From Sclerotinia nivalis (taxonomy: Eukaryota > Ascomycota > Leotiomycetes > Helotiales > Sclerotiniaceae), in NCBI GenBank assembly GCA_029531795.1, contig JAPEIS010000006.1, forward strand, positions 1,240,001-1,304,000: 64,000 bases of DNA. The letters are read 5' to 3'. The notes under the pieces are model-generated. The model saw only the letters and a list, made by a program, of their open reading frames with translations. It had not been told where the DNA came from and made no database searches. Position 1 is the stretch's first letter. Each line of letters begins with the position of its first letter. A program made the translations under genes and the position numbers. Positions 37,452 through 50,765 of this stretch are shown here, piece after piece.

Positions 37452-40400
37452 GTATCCTCTTCCTCAAAACCTAATTTGTTTTCAAATTACTAATAAAACC
37501 TTTTTTTGAAAAACCATTGTTCAAGTAAAATCTTATCCAGGTATTCCAAATTCCTGAATTGTAAAATCATTTTTCAAATTTTAAGACTGTTTTAAAATTT
37601 GAGATACTATTTTTCTGTTCAAATAAATTATACTTTCTTTCTTGTTGATCGTTGTAAAGTTTTTATAGAAGCTGGAGCTGGCAACAGTATTGCAGTGTTT
37701 GGATGATCCAAGATCTATGATGGTAGTTTAGGTTTCTCGGGGTGTAAATGGTGGTAGTCGATCAGGGTCTTTTTATTGCCTTTTAGATCTAATATTGATT
37801 GTTAAATTGGTGTATAATATCTTTATTTGATTTGATAATAATAATCATCTTCATTGTGATTATCAAGTATATCTTTAAATACTTATTTTTGAATTGGTTT
37901 TTCTTCTCCGTTTTCTCTTTCGAAGATTTTGTCTTTTGTGGTTTTCGATTCCGATTCGTTAATTAATGTTTATTTTAAAAAATGAGGTTTTGGATATACT
38001 GGTCTTAATAATGAATAATAGAATATTAGGAAAATTCGTATATTTTCTGATAATTCGATCAAGCAAATATACAGATAGATCTTTATTATTTTGTATAATC
38101 CGATCTATTTATTATCAAACTTTTTTGTTTTACAAGATATCTTTATATTTTTTGTATTCATATATACTTTTTGTTCTTTTATATATTGTGACGAATTTGA
38201 TCTATTCCGATTTATATATTTCTTATAAATTATAATAAATTGTTTTACAAATGCTCTAAATTGGTTTAGAATATATTTCATTTTATTAGCTGTTTTGTTT
38301 CTCTTGAAGAATTCGCGTTTTTGAGTTATTGTTATATCTAAAGGGTAGGGTTTACTAGATTCTATATTTAATTATAGATTAAAATTATAATTTATAAAGA
38401 ACAATGAATAGTTTATTGTTTCAGAAATTAAATTGTTTAAAGCAAATTCTGTTAATAATAATCATTCCATTCAATTATTCTGATGAAAGTTTATAAATGT
38501 ATATAAATATTGTTCTAAAATTGAATTAATTCGTTCTGTTTGATTATTTGTTTATAGATGAAACACTGAGTTGTGTTTAAGGGCTACTCTTAATCGTTTA
38601 GAAAACTGTATTCAGAATCCCGATACAAATTGCGTTTCTCGATCTGAAATGATATTTTCCGGGAGACTATATAATATATAAATGTAGTTAATAAAAGTAT
38701 TAATCAATTCTTCTATTGTTAAAGATCTTGTATTTATAAAATACCTTATTTTTGTCAATCTACAAATAACTATTAATATATGTTTATATATTGAATTATA
38801 GTATTTACAATCTAACAAAGGTGTAATGTAATCGATTGAAATATCTGATTATAATTGGAAAAGAATAGGCAATGGTTTCAGGAATCCTGGGGGGGATGAT
38901 TTTGGGGATTTTGTTTGAATATAGAGTTTATAAGTTTGAATATAAATGTTTATTTCTTGATATATCTATAATCATCAATAGTTTTTGGAAATCAAATTAA
39001 TAGTCTTCATATGATTAAAATGGCCAACAGGGTTCGATGAATGTATTTTGTATAAAATTTGTATTTTTAGTTTATTATCAAACGGAATCTATAGTTTTTT
39101 ATAATAGTAGATTTTATTATTATAAATATAACAATCCTGTATAATTATTTGTAAGGTTTTTCTAAATTCTTTTAATTATTTAATTGTAAAGGGATCTTCG
39201 ATTGTTGATATTAATTGTTTGATTATATTTGATCTATTGTATACTGTATCAATGAGTTCGTCAATAGATTTATCTTCAAATAGTATTATTCAATTTATTA
39301 TAATTAACGAAAGATTATTTGTAAATTCTTTGTATAGATCTATATCGAATCTATCAATAGGTAAAACAATACGCTTCTGGTTTTTTAAGCGTTCGTCGTT
39401 GAGATTAGAGTTATCAGATCGATTTTCCTGTTGGCGGTTTAAAGCATCTAGTTGAATTGCTTTGATTCCTGATCGATAAACAATTCGAAAGTTGTATTAA
39501 GATAGGAACTCTGATTATTGTATTTGATATTGATTTAATACTTTCGTTGTTATAAAGTATTCCAAATTCTTATAATCAGTCAGAATTTCGAATTCCTATT
39601 GAGATTCTTATAATTCTAATCATTATTCTTTTATTGATTTAATAATAATTAATAATTCTTTATTATAAATCTCGTAATTACATTCAACAATCGAATATTT
39701 CGAAGAAAAGTATATTATTGATTGTAAAATATTATTGTTATTATACTAAAAAAGTATTCCTTCTGAAGTCCAATCCGAAGTATCTATTTCCAATATAATT
39801 TTCCTATTGTAATTAAAATAAACAAATACTAGAGTTATTATGAATGCTTTCTTTAGGTTTTCGAATATTATTATATAATTGTTCTTCTATTATCAATCTG
39901 TTTCTTTCTGTAAAAGGTTATTTAAAGAATAATAGATTTTTGAAAAGTCTTTTATAAATCAACAATAAAAATTCGCAAAGCCAAGGAATTGTTGTAAATC
40001 TTTAATAAACACTGATTGTATTCAAAAAGTAATAATTGATATTTTATTTTGATTCATTTTTATATCTTTGGTTATAATCATAAAATCTAAATATTTCGTA
40101 GAAATTGTTTCGAATTCGTATTTATTAATATCGATTTGTAAACCAGTATTTTATAATTTCTGAATTATATTACAAATATATTCTCGATGTTGATTTTTAT
40201 CTTCGAAATATATAAAAACATTATCAAGGTATACAATACAGTATTTATCTAATTCGTTAAACAAAATATAATTAATATAGTATTGGAATAATACTGGTAT
40301 ATTATAAAGATTAAAAGGTATAATTAATAATTCGAATAATTCAAATCGAGTAATGAAAATGATTTTTCATTCGTTATTCTCTATAATACAAAGTTTATTG

Positions 40401-41987
40401 AAAACAATAATAATATCTAATTTAGTATAGATTTTTGTATTACAAAGAGTATCCAGAATTTCTCGAACAATTGATAAAAAGTATCGGTTCTTAATAATAA
40501 TATTATTCAAACCACGATAATCCTGATAGATACGAACCCCTCCATTAGGTTTGATTACTAGAAATAATAAAGCTATACTTCGTAATTTTGATTCCCGAAT
40601 AAAACCTTTAGCAAAGTTGTTATCGATTCATTTTCGAATTACCTCTAATTCGAAAGAGGATAAAGGACGATTTTTGAAATATGAAGATTCTTTTCCAAAT
40701 ATTAATTCTATCTTGTGATTTTATACTTGATATAAAGGAAATGTATCTGTATAATGAAGTAGGAAAGTAGATAGTTTGTTTTGAAGTTATGAAGGGAGCT
40801 TTTTTTTAATTTTGTTATTATTGAATGGTGATTTGCTATTGAGGAATTTCTTGATATCTATCTTTATTATTTTCCGAAGGTGTTCTGGTTGATAGCAATA
40901 ATAAACAAAATCGTAAAGCTTCGAAGATACTTTGGTTAATGTATCGATAATATTGTCTTTTCTATATAATATATCCTTGAAATTTTGTTTCTGAAGAGTT
41001 GGGATCATTATTACTTTATATAAGCGTTCTTGTTGGATAATCTCTTTTGCTCGATCTAATTCCTTTTATATAAAATGTATAACCTTTATTTTATCTTATT
41101 AACAAAAAGATATAAAATTAATAGCTTGTAATCAACGGATATTATCTAAATCTAGTTTTGTATTGAAAATGATCTCGATCTGCTCTTTTGGGATTGGGAT
41201 TGATAGCGATAATAAAAGTTCATTCTTTGGTATTAACTTCGGTTGATATTGTCCAGCGATCTTTTGTATAAGCTTATATTGAATAGAACATCGATTTGAT
41301 ATTATTTGTACTTGATATAATGCTTTTTTATTGTAAATTCTTATACAATAATAATTTATACCGGATATCAAGATCTTATCGATTTGTAAATCGATTCTAG
41401 AATCTTCTATTGATTTATAATCTTCGTTTATAGAAACTGATTCATTATAATCTTGCTCCGATGGCTTTTTTAAAATTGTTTTAAAATTTTGAATATGTAT
41501 TTTATTGTCTTCGTTTTCGTTTTCGATAAATAATAATAAATATCGAGAAGGATTCTTCTTTGTATTAGAAAGGAAAGTTTTAATTAGAGATAATATATTA
41601 AAGATTTTATCGATAAATGGTTTTGTAAATATACTACTTTTGTATATTTGATTTGTATATATTGACGAAGGGATTGTTGATACTTATATTGAATCGAATA
41701 TACTATAAAAACAACAATAAATTATATAATATTGAGAGTTGAAAGAAAAAGTTATATTCTGCTAATTTATATATAGATTATGATATTATAATTATAATAA
41801 TCTAAAGATAATTAAAGTTTCTTTGGAAAGTTTTATAATAAAGAATAATTATATTTTTTTATATTGTTTTATTATTATATTTATTACAAAATAATCAATG
41901 ATAATATTTACAATATTTCCATTTGCCAAACAAAGTTCACAACGATATAATAAAGGTTGAATTGGGATATTGTTTTGATCAACAAAA
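37452..41987 (-). pseudogene. pol of J left of K (protease end, RT, RNase H, integrase)
   Basis: Minus strand. A protease-RT linker lies at about 41500-40780 (ORFs 41371-41132 and 41008-40787). RT lies at about 40650-39900 with YLDN at about 40235. RNase H lies at about 39790-39470 (TDYKN near 39565), integrase at about 39010-38430 (SDRETQF and FVSGF near 38620-38645) and a C-terminal part to about 37900. Stops are RIP-type. It is most similar to E and clearly related to A, B and C. Confidence 0.85.
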
Positions 41988-42120
41988 GTAAACACGACGG
42001 AAACGGATACAAAATGATAAATTGAAGTTGCGCATTTTTTATTAAACTAGGTTGAATTGGAGTGGTTATATAGACCCTTTTGGAGTCACGTTACCTGTCT
42101 CCTTTTTGGTACAGTATCTA
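41988..42120 (-). repeat. LTR-epsilon, 3' LTR of K
   Basis: 133 bp. In element orientation it begins TAGATAC and ends GTGTTTAC, without the usual TG...CA ends. No clear polypurine tract precedes it (the strand reads CAGCTCCAGTC). Confidence 0.9.
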
Positions 42121-42783
42121 GACTGGAGCTGAAGCAATATGCGCCCTCGTATGCTTCTCTTATTCAGAGGTTTTCTGAAGCTATGTATATGTTGTCTTCT
42201 TGCTAAATGAATTAGAAGCCTTCTTGTGAAATGATATTTCCCTAGTTCCTAACCTAGTATGCTATTTTTACTTTCCTAATTAATGAAAAAAGAAGAAATG
42301 GATTATATTAAATTAATGCCGCTCTTGGCTTATACCATTTTGCTGTAAATGTGGAAAGATCTTAAAACAATTTAATGCTTAAAATTATTCATAAATTGAA
42401 TTGAAAGTAAAGTCTAGATTTGGTTAAAGAAAACGATCGAAAGCCTGAAAGAGAAACCACAAGACCGTTTGCTGAAAGTGGTCTAATCAGGAATGAGTTT
42501 ATTGATGTTCCCTAAGTTCAGAAGAATCGTTATATTGATAATCCTTTTATTCTTAACCTTTTCGAAAATAATAATGGTATCAATTTTCTTAAAAACAGAT
42601 TATTGAAGTTCAAACATAATCTTATCAGCTAATCAGTTAATTGAAGTTCTGACCTTATATAGATTCGATCAGATTCTTCCGATTTGTATGTGATTTAGAT
42701 CCTGTTGAGATTGAAAGTGTATTCCACATGATCTTTTCGTAATATATACTCTGATTTGAAAATGTTTTTGTTGTTACTATAAG
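42121..42783. other. 3' untranslated region of K
   Basis: No ORF on the element strand. Ordinary mixed composition compared with the RIP-saturated neighbours. Confidence 0.5.
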
Positions 42784-44436
42784 TTATTTTCCTTTTCGGG
42801 TTGCTAAGGGCCTTTCCTGTTTCGTAAGGTTGGAGGAAGAGTTGTTTTGAAAGTACTAGCTCGTAAATTCTGGTATTCAGAGATGTTTTCTTCGAATGAG
42901 GCTTGCAAATGGCCTGTTCTAGGTTTAAAGAGTTTTAGATGATCGATATAAAAGGATCGACGAATAGGTTTACCATTGATTTGTCGTAATTGATAGGATT
43001 TCTGATGATCTCCTGCTGGACCAATTATTACAAATGGACCACGGTAGGTTGGATGAAGTTTCTTTTTAGCAGATGCCTCATTATAGAGCATAACTATTTG
43101 ATTAGGGTCGAAAACTGTATGGTTTCGAATACTCATATTGTGTTTTTCTTTGATTAATATCTTTTTCCAATCAAATTGTTGTAAGACTTTCTGTTGAATT
43201 AACTCTCTATTGTGTATAAAATCGAAGACTTTTGATTGATAAATCTCTTCTGGAAAGTCTTTATCGAGGTTTATGATGTTGAATAAGAAGTTTTGGATTT
43301 CAAGATGTTGATTTGAGGAATATTTGATCTCCAGATGTTCTACAGGATGATATCCAAACAGGATCTTGTAAGGAAAATATCCTAAATGATCAATTTCTCG
43401 TATATTGAATAAATTGATTGTGTCACGGGTTCGTAACCCGTTCCTAGCTAGTCTGTATGGCTGCCTAAGGCACCCATCCCCCATATAGTTGGCGCTCTTC
43501 CTAGCACCTTCTTCCTTCTTCGTAGAATATCATCATATCTTAAAGCACCCTACCACCACCGTGATAGATTGAGGTTTGAACTTCCATAAACCAATTTTCG
43601 ATTCCTGAATCAATTTTCTTGAGGATTCTTTGAAAGAAATCGTTACCTTTTTCAGCCATACCAAAGGATTTCTTAGCTCCTACAGTTGTAGAGATAAGTA
43701 GCATTCCGGTTTCTTTAGCAAATTACTTAACTACCTTATTTTCGAAATGAGGATCTGGATCATGAAGTCCTCCAATCGGAATTCCAAAAGTATTGAAAAT
43801 CCAATTTAAATATTTTATTGTTTCAACGCCTATTGCTCCAATTATTGGAAAAGCCTAAATATAGTGTGAAAAGTAATCGATTACAAGAAGAATATAAGAA
43901 AAGTAAATAAAACCTTTTTTATCGAACATTTCGTTGTCGAAATCTATTGATTGAGTAGTAATACTGATTTTGATAAGTTTCTGAATTATTGGCCAGGTTA
44001 TTTTAAGGATCTCAGCCTTATTGATTGGGGTAGATAGAAAAGGTCCTATGAAATCGAAACCAATAAAAGTTAAAGGACGATCAATTTTATAAGGTTTGAA
44101 ATAGGATATCCTTTATCGTATACCATACTTAATATACTTTATACAACCTTGAATATATTGTTTGATATTGGTAATTAGTGTTAACCATCAATAATTCCTA
44201 AGCTTCTTGATTATGAGTTCTACTGCGTAATGATCTTCTAAATCATAAACAAAAGCTAGTACTTCTGAAACTTCAGATTTAAGGATACATCGCTTATCGA
44301 CCCCACAGAAGGAAAAATACAGCTTGCTTTTGAACATATGAAAGTTTTTGATATACCTAAGAAAGACTGCTTTCTCTAATTTGAAAAGGTCTTTAGGAAG
44401 AGTTTGAGTTGTTATATAAGTATATATAATAGAATA
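42784..44436 (-). pseudogene. integrase region of K, split by a solo beta LTR
   Basis: Minus strand. The zinc-binding HHCC region is at about 44350-44140. The first catalytic Asp is in DFIGPF near 44060. The second site (TDNG in most) reads HDPDPHF near 43757, and the third is in GMAEKGN near 43645. The beta LTR at 43421-43566 then interrupts it. The C-terminal part (43415-42804) has the GPF-type motif of gypsy integrases (YRGPFVIIGPAGDHQKSYQL) and a conserved IDHLKLF. The 226-codon ORF ending at 43484 starts inside the LTR, so its first residues are not original. Confidence 0.85.
43421..43566 (+). repeat. solo LTR-beta inserted in the integrase of K
   Basis: 146 bp, TGTCACGGG...CCGTGATA, perfect target duplication GATTG (43416-43420 and 43567-43571). 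It has little RIP and is the best guide to the beta consensus. The 151-bp net insertion shifts the reading frame. Confidence 0.95.
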
Positions 44437-46707
44437 CTATAAATCCTTATTATATTTGCTTGTAATTGGACTATATTGAATATTATTGGAAATAATTATA
44501 AAATGATTGATAATTATTGATTCTTCCAATGATAATGTGGAAAATGTATCCTGATCTTTAAGATCTAATTGTTTTTGTAGACGTTGGGCTTCTCGAAGGC
44601 GAAGAAGTTCTTTGTAGCCTCCAATACCGTCTTTCCAAATCCATTTGGGACCGTTTGTATCATATTGTAGTTCTCCTAAAGAGTCTAAAAGGTCATCTGA
44701 TTTACAATCAGGATCCGGGAAAATGGTATGAGAAAGAATATCCGCGACTTTGTTGCGAACTCCCGGGATATGAATAATAGTGATATTGAGAGTGGAAAGC
44801 TCTATTGCCCAACGAGCATATATACTTCTAATCTGAGAATTGGAAGAAAGGAAGCTGGTAAGTGGCAAGTGATCAGTAAAGACTATACAATCTTCAGTAG
44901 ATCTGAAATAATAATGATATTTCCTGACGAACTCAATAATAGCGAGTAATTTGCATTTATAGATACTATAGTTCCTTTATGTTTTGATCAACAAAAAGGA
45001 ATCATATAATACAGGATATTCTATTAGGCATCCAGTATTCTGTCCTGGAGGGTAGCGTTTCTGAGTAATAAAACATCCTGATGCGAAAGCGCTTGAATCT
45101 GTATACATCTGAATTGGAAGAGTATAATCGACACTATAGGAATCAACTATTTCTAAGCATTTCTCTCGTAAAAATTCGAAAGCTAATTGCTTACAAGCTC
45201 TTCATTGCCATTCCACTTTTCTTGTAAGACAGGAAAGAGAATAAGAGATTTCAGCAAAGTTCTTAATACCTCTACGGGTCATCTATATTGTAGCTAGAAA
45301 GCTTCGAACTCCAGTCTGATTAATAGGAGCCGGAAAATTCTTGATTTTGATTGTTCTAGCAGGTTTGATAATTATAATACTGCTAGCCTTATAAAGGACT
45401 TCTAAAGCCTTTATTTGATCAACAAAGATATACAATTTTTTGAAAGATAAATGTAGTTGAGCGAAATCAAGGCGAAGAAGAATATGATTAACCAAATTAA
45501 AATAAGTTTCTTCCAAAATTACAGAACCTGAAAAGATATCATCAATATAGAATTTTACCAACACTAGATTGTTTTCAGTACTAAATTCGAATATAAAAGA
45601 ATATTCTCCATCTATTGAATCATCTTTAAAAAAAGGAATATAATCAAAAACTGTATAGAGAAGTTCAAATATAGAAAAGCAAGTAGTTTGAATACCTTAT
45701 AGAACTCTGGTAGATTGTATCTAAGCTGAATCTCCTATGGAAAAAGCAAAATAATGACGATCTTTTAGATGAAGAGGTATACCCCAATAAGTATATTTCA
45801 AATCGAATTGTAGATATACTTTATGACTAGGATAAAAAAGAAACTCGTGAACATTTTGAGATAAAGTACAATAACTGTCTAGCATCTGTTCTATAACTTT
45901 TGAATAATCGAAGATTATATGTCTTTCAGGACCAGATTCATGAAAAAGAAGATTCTTGGGATATTCAACCCCTGGTTTATCAACCACTAAAGGCATTATT
46001 GATCAATCAGAAAGTTTGCTGTTAGCTATTATAGTATATTCATACATATGGTATTTGTACCCTTCAGATATGATCTTATTAAGCCAAAACATCTGTTGAG
46101 GACTGTATCTAGATCTTTTCCTATTTTTATAAGGAAGAATGCTTGGTTTAAATCGTATTCGATGAGTATAAAGAGGTATAGAAGGAATATGAGTTAGTTC
46201 TGTAGCATTTAAATCCTTGTAAGTGTAAAGAAGTCGAATAACTCTTAATCGAAGTTCATCTATTGCTAAAGGACCTATATCGATCTCACTTTTCTGAAAC
46301 CATTTATCTATAATATCTGTTGAATTTGTAGATAGTTCTTAAGGAACCGGTCTTTTATCTGTAGAATATGCATATGTTTTTGGAGGGTCCGATTGAAAGA
46401 TAAAGGCTTGATTGATCGAAATATATTGATCTCTTCCTTGAGGAAGTAATTTGAGACGTTTGGAATCTGTTTTGAAAGAAAAATCGAATTGATATAGAAT
46501 TTCGAGTGGTATATATGGACCATCCATTTGAAAAGTTGCATTAAGAACATATAATAATTGAGCTTTCGAAAAGGAAGATGTAGTATAATGACGACGTTTC
46601 TGATAATCAAAGCTATAGTCTTGATTTTCGGCAAAAATCTCTGAAAAGACATTTTCTCCGAAAATATCTAGTGATTGAAGAAGTATATCCTTTGTTGAAT
46701 GAGACAA
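44437..46707 (-). pseudogene. RT and RNase H of K
   Basis: Minus strand, one frame with a few stops: 46707-46339, then 45996-45721, 45564-45283 and 44868-44437. The RT fingers and palm contain FDLKYTYWGIPL near 45795 and the catalytic FYIDD near 45550. RNase H has TDSSAF near 45100, a TDHLPL motif near 44880 and the conserved VADILS near 44730. This frame is offset from the gag-protease frame upstream. The YIDD form and sequence differ from the YLDD of the other elements here. Confidence 0.85.
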
Positions 46708-49700
46708 TTTGGATTATATAAACTTTTGAGGAGGTCGAATACATAAAAAGTTTTTATCTTGAATTTCTTTAGATCCTTTAATATCGATTTTTGAAGAGAA
46801 AGAAAGTAGTTTTGAGTTATACTGAAGACTCAAGAGTTTAAAGAATCTTACGAATCATTTGAATCTGAATAATCATCTTGAGATTCTGAAATAGATTCAG
46901 AAAGAGAATCAAATGCTTCTTCGGATACTTCTTCGGAATCTATTGAATCGGAAGAGTCTCCTGATGAATCAGATTATTGTTGATCTTCAAATCATATTGT
47001 TTTCGGAACTGATTTGGAATTGGGTGCAAAATTATCAATATTTCTACCGGCAATTTCAAAATTCATCGAAATCTCAGTATTGAGGATAGCTGTTTGATAC
47101 TTTGAATCGGCTGGATATAAAATAAATTGATGAGAAGAGGATTGTTTGAGTTTCGGAGTTTGAATAAGCATTCTTTTCTTGCCCAAATCTTCATCTCCGA
47201 TAGAAAGGGTAGAATTAAAGATATCAATATGATCTTTGATTGTATAAAGCTATGGTAGATCTAGTAAAAGAGTCTTTTGATCTTTATTAGGATTATTTTC
47301 CTCATCAGAACGAATAAAAGTATGAATAACTCATCGAACCCCTTCGATTATAAGATCAATAGTAATGTATTCTTTCAGATCTGTATCAATTCCATCAACA
47401 ACTCCTATAGAGATATTACTATTGGATTGAATTCTATATCGGTATAAACCTAAATGATCAATGAAAGCAGGAGAAACAATATTGCCATCAGAATCTTGAT
47501 CAACAATACAATTGGATTTGTCTATAATGACCTCTATTAAAGGTAATCCTGGTAAAACACATATTCCCCTAATTCGAAAAGGACGATCTTTGTCTACAAT
47601 ACGAATAATGATCGGAGTAGCTGGGTAGTCTATAGTATTAGTCCTATCTAGACCAATTACTTGTCGATCGTTCTTGAAAGAGGCGCTGAAACTTGATAGA
47701 TTGTATTTGGGATCCTTCTGTTTATGAAGGAAATGCTATCGAATTTGATCAGGAGAAAGATGAATCAGGTGATTCTGAATAAATCCACATCGAGTTGGGT
47801 ATACTAGCTCAAGATCTGAGTTCGTGGTTGAATTTTTATTTAATTGACCAAATTGACCAAATTGACCATTTTGATTTTTTTGACTGTTTTGACCAGGGTT
47901 ACCCTGATCTTTATACTGAATTGAAGCTGAAAAAGCTAAAGAAACTTCTGATTCATGAATAATCATTGGTTTCTTCTTTCTAACTGAGTTTTCTCGAATA
48001 GTAAGATGTCTAAAATGCTTGGCAGCGTCTGGGGAGATCTGGCAAAAATCTAAAAGATTAATTCCTTCAAATCCTAATGTGAAACATTGTATAAACATCT
48101 TATAATCCATTGATCCTTATCCTTATCTATCAATGATATTGAAGAGTGGTTTGGGACCTTTAAAGTATCTCTTATGATTGCTAATAAGAATTGTATATTT
48201 TAAAAGAGGAATAGATAATCGGACTTCCAGCGGTGATAACTCAATTTGACGAATTCCTAGAGAAGGAATAGAAACTTGTAATTATGAAGATACTTTTGGT
48301 ATTTGAAGAATAGTATTTTTGCCTCGATTACGAGTATAAAATACAAAAAGGTTCTTATTCTGTTTGCGAATTTCTTTTTGTGATTAAGGAAAAAGACGAA
48401 TATCTTCAGATTCTAATGAAACAATAGGACAGGATCTCTTTCGTTGCAAAACAACTACGTAAAAGGTAATCTCGTTCTCAAGATCTTCTTCATCGTCGGC
48501 ATCATCTGAATTAATTTCTTCAACAAAACCTTGTTCAGATATTTGTATGAAATTAGTCGAACTATTGAAGGATCCTTGATCTGAATAATCTGAAGAACTA
48601 TCAAATTCGTTATCTGGAACAATACTATGAAGGGTAGTATCTGAATTATAGATACTATTTAACTGAAAAGAAATATCTTTATCAACTTTTGGTTTCCTAT
48701 AGCGGTTGATACAAACTCGATCTGATTTTCTCGAACTAATTGCATCGGTTTGATTGATACCAGATTTTTCTATAGACCAATCCTCTATAGCGATATAAAA
48801 AAGATTGCTAATAATAATATTTTTAGATAGAATTATAGTACGGAGAATTGCTTGTTGCCATATTGGTAAAGAATTTCCAGTACATTCAGACTTAAAATGC
48901 TCATATTCTCTATAACCAAAACAAAGAAATTTCTTACTTGAATCGTATTCTTCTATACCATTCACAATAAAATGTTTTGATGTTTTTGGATCTGGTAAAT
49001 TAGCCTATCGGGTCTGATTGAAGATCTACTGGAGGTCATTATTCTATTCTTATCGATTATTATTATTGTGATTGTTATTTCCTTCTCTATTTTGATTTCG
49101 AGAGTTATTGGAATTGTAATTTCCTTCCGAACTATCCTTTTTGAAAGTAGACTTCGATTTTAACTATTGAGAAAGAACTTCGAGCTTTTGTTCTTTGATA
49201 AAGCCTTTAAACTTGGTATTGGATATACTGTCTGTGAGTTCTTTGACGATCTCATCGTTTATGAGTGAGTCTTGAAGCTCTATATTTCTTTTAGTACTCT
49301 GAATCGTATAATAACTTTCGGCAAGAGATCGACAGATAGCATTATTGGAAATAGAATGATTGTAAAAAGTTGAATCGATTAAATCTTTAACAAAGTTGAG
49401 AATTAGCTTCTCTTGAACAATTGCATTAATAATATCAAGGTTTTTTTCAGAAGTAGGAATATCTTTGAGTCCCATATCGTATTGAATATCCTTTGCTCGT
49501 GAATAGTATTTTTCAAGGGTTTCGTTCTTGGTTTGAGCAAGTGAATTCATTGAATCCATTACATTCTGAGCTGTATTTTCGTCATCGTAAGAAGGGTAAC
49601 GGTTTAGAAAGGCTTTGGTGAAAACGAGTTCGTTTTCCTGAGTAGCTGTTTCGGTATCTTCAAAGATAGTTTTGAAATCGATATGATTATTGGCCTAGAT

Positions 49701-50290
49701 TTGTACTTTTCCCTTAAATTTCAATTGAACTATAGTGAAAAAAACAAATGGTTTGTAGATTGGATCTCTAGTGACTCATTTGACGATAGTTTTGATCGTA
49801 TTTAACCATACAGAACTTGGTATATTGCGATGATCAAATTCAGGTACTGAATCGATATTGATCTTGTTCCAAAGCTTCTCAGCTTTAGCATCATCGAACG
49901 TCGATATACTTATGTTTTGAAGATTCGAATTGGAAAAATTGAAGGAAGGAGGTAAAAGTATAATGGGAAACGAATTGAATTCTTTCAGATGATTCAATGA
50001 AAGATGTATTTCGAGTCCTAAAAGTCTTATTCGTAAGGATTCTGAAGGATTATGAATCAAAAAGAGAAGTTCTTCAATAAGAGATGTATAATATGCTCGT
50101 TCTTGTGAATCAAAATCAGAAAGATTATCGATAAAAACGAGTAACAACTTGTCGATATCTGAAATAGGTTTCGGAACCGGTCTCCAGATTGAATCCTTTA
50201 TTTCTCAACTATAAGAAGTATGAATATTTCGAAAATTCGAAGTTAAAAGGAAGTTCGATATCGAAAGATTAAAGGTTTTGATAGAAAGGC
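46708..50290 (-). pseudogene. gag and protease region of K
   Basis: Minus strand, one frame from about 50290 to a stop at 46989, with some ten stops. Gag capsid part: 50147-49164. A zinc knuckle-like CFGYREYEHFKSEC lies at 48915-48874, with one Cys changed to Tyr. An acidic Ser-rich segment lies at about 48600-48480. A protease-like region with VDQDSDGN lies at about 47505, between gag and RT; this assignment is weaker. A second acidic Ser-rich segment (46990-46850) bridges to pol. Confidence 0.7.
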
Positions 50291-50607
50291 AGTGCTAAAC
50301 TTATTCCTAAAAATGCGATTACTATACTAGATTAAGATCTCTGAAAAAGAATGTTTTGACACAACGAAAGATCGATACTTTAGACAAATCAAAAATCGGG
50401 GATTCTACACACAAATTGGTAGTTTCGCGAACAACGAGTCTATACCACGATAGCTCTGTTTTGTTTCCTTGAAATAATCGAATTATTGAAGCTTATAATA
50501 CCAATCAACAACCCTTAAAAAGAAGATTCAAAAGGTAATTTTTCGAAAAAAGAATAAAGTATGAGTCTGCAAACAGAGAGATATTGGCGATATATTAGAT
50601 ATCTATA
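50291..50607. other. leader of K
   Basis: Between the primer site and gag. I see no feature other than short AT-rich runs. Confidence 0.4.
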
Positions 50608-50627
50608 GATCCCTGCGTAGGTCACCA
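50608..50627 (-). promoter_or_regulatory. primer binding site of K
   Basis: Directly after the 5' LTR the minus strand reads TGGTGACCTACGCAGGGATC, complementary to a tRNA 3' end (CCA plus acceptor and T-arm). The same tRNA class is used by G (28513). I cannot assign the amino acid. Confidence 0.75.
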
Positions 50628-50760
50628 GTAAACACGACGAAAACGGATACAAAATGATAAATTGAAGTTGCGTATTTTTTATTAAACTAGGTTGAATTGG
50701 AGTGGTTATATAGACCCTTTTGGAGTCACATTACCTGCCTCCTTTTTGGTACGGTATCTA
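50628..50760 (-). repeat. LTR-epsilon, 5' LTR of K
   Basis: 133 bp, with five transitions relative to the 3' LTR. It contains a TATA-like TATATAG at about 50708-50714. Confidence 0.9.
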
Positions 50761-50765
50761 CAAAA

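Larger units (their letters stand above)
41988..50760 (-). mobile_element. K: complete Ty3/gypsy-like element (8773 bp), least decayed
   Basis: Two 133-bp LTRs (41988-42120 and 50628-50760) differ at five sites, all transitions. The target duplication is CAAAA (41983-41987 and 50761-50765). Adjacent to the 5' LTR is TGGTGACCTACGCAGGGA, a tRNA-type primer site (50627 downward). The minus strand carries a gag-protease frame and a pol frame with long open stretches. A solo beta LTR (43421-43566) lies in the integrase. K sits inside J. Confidence 0.93.
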
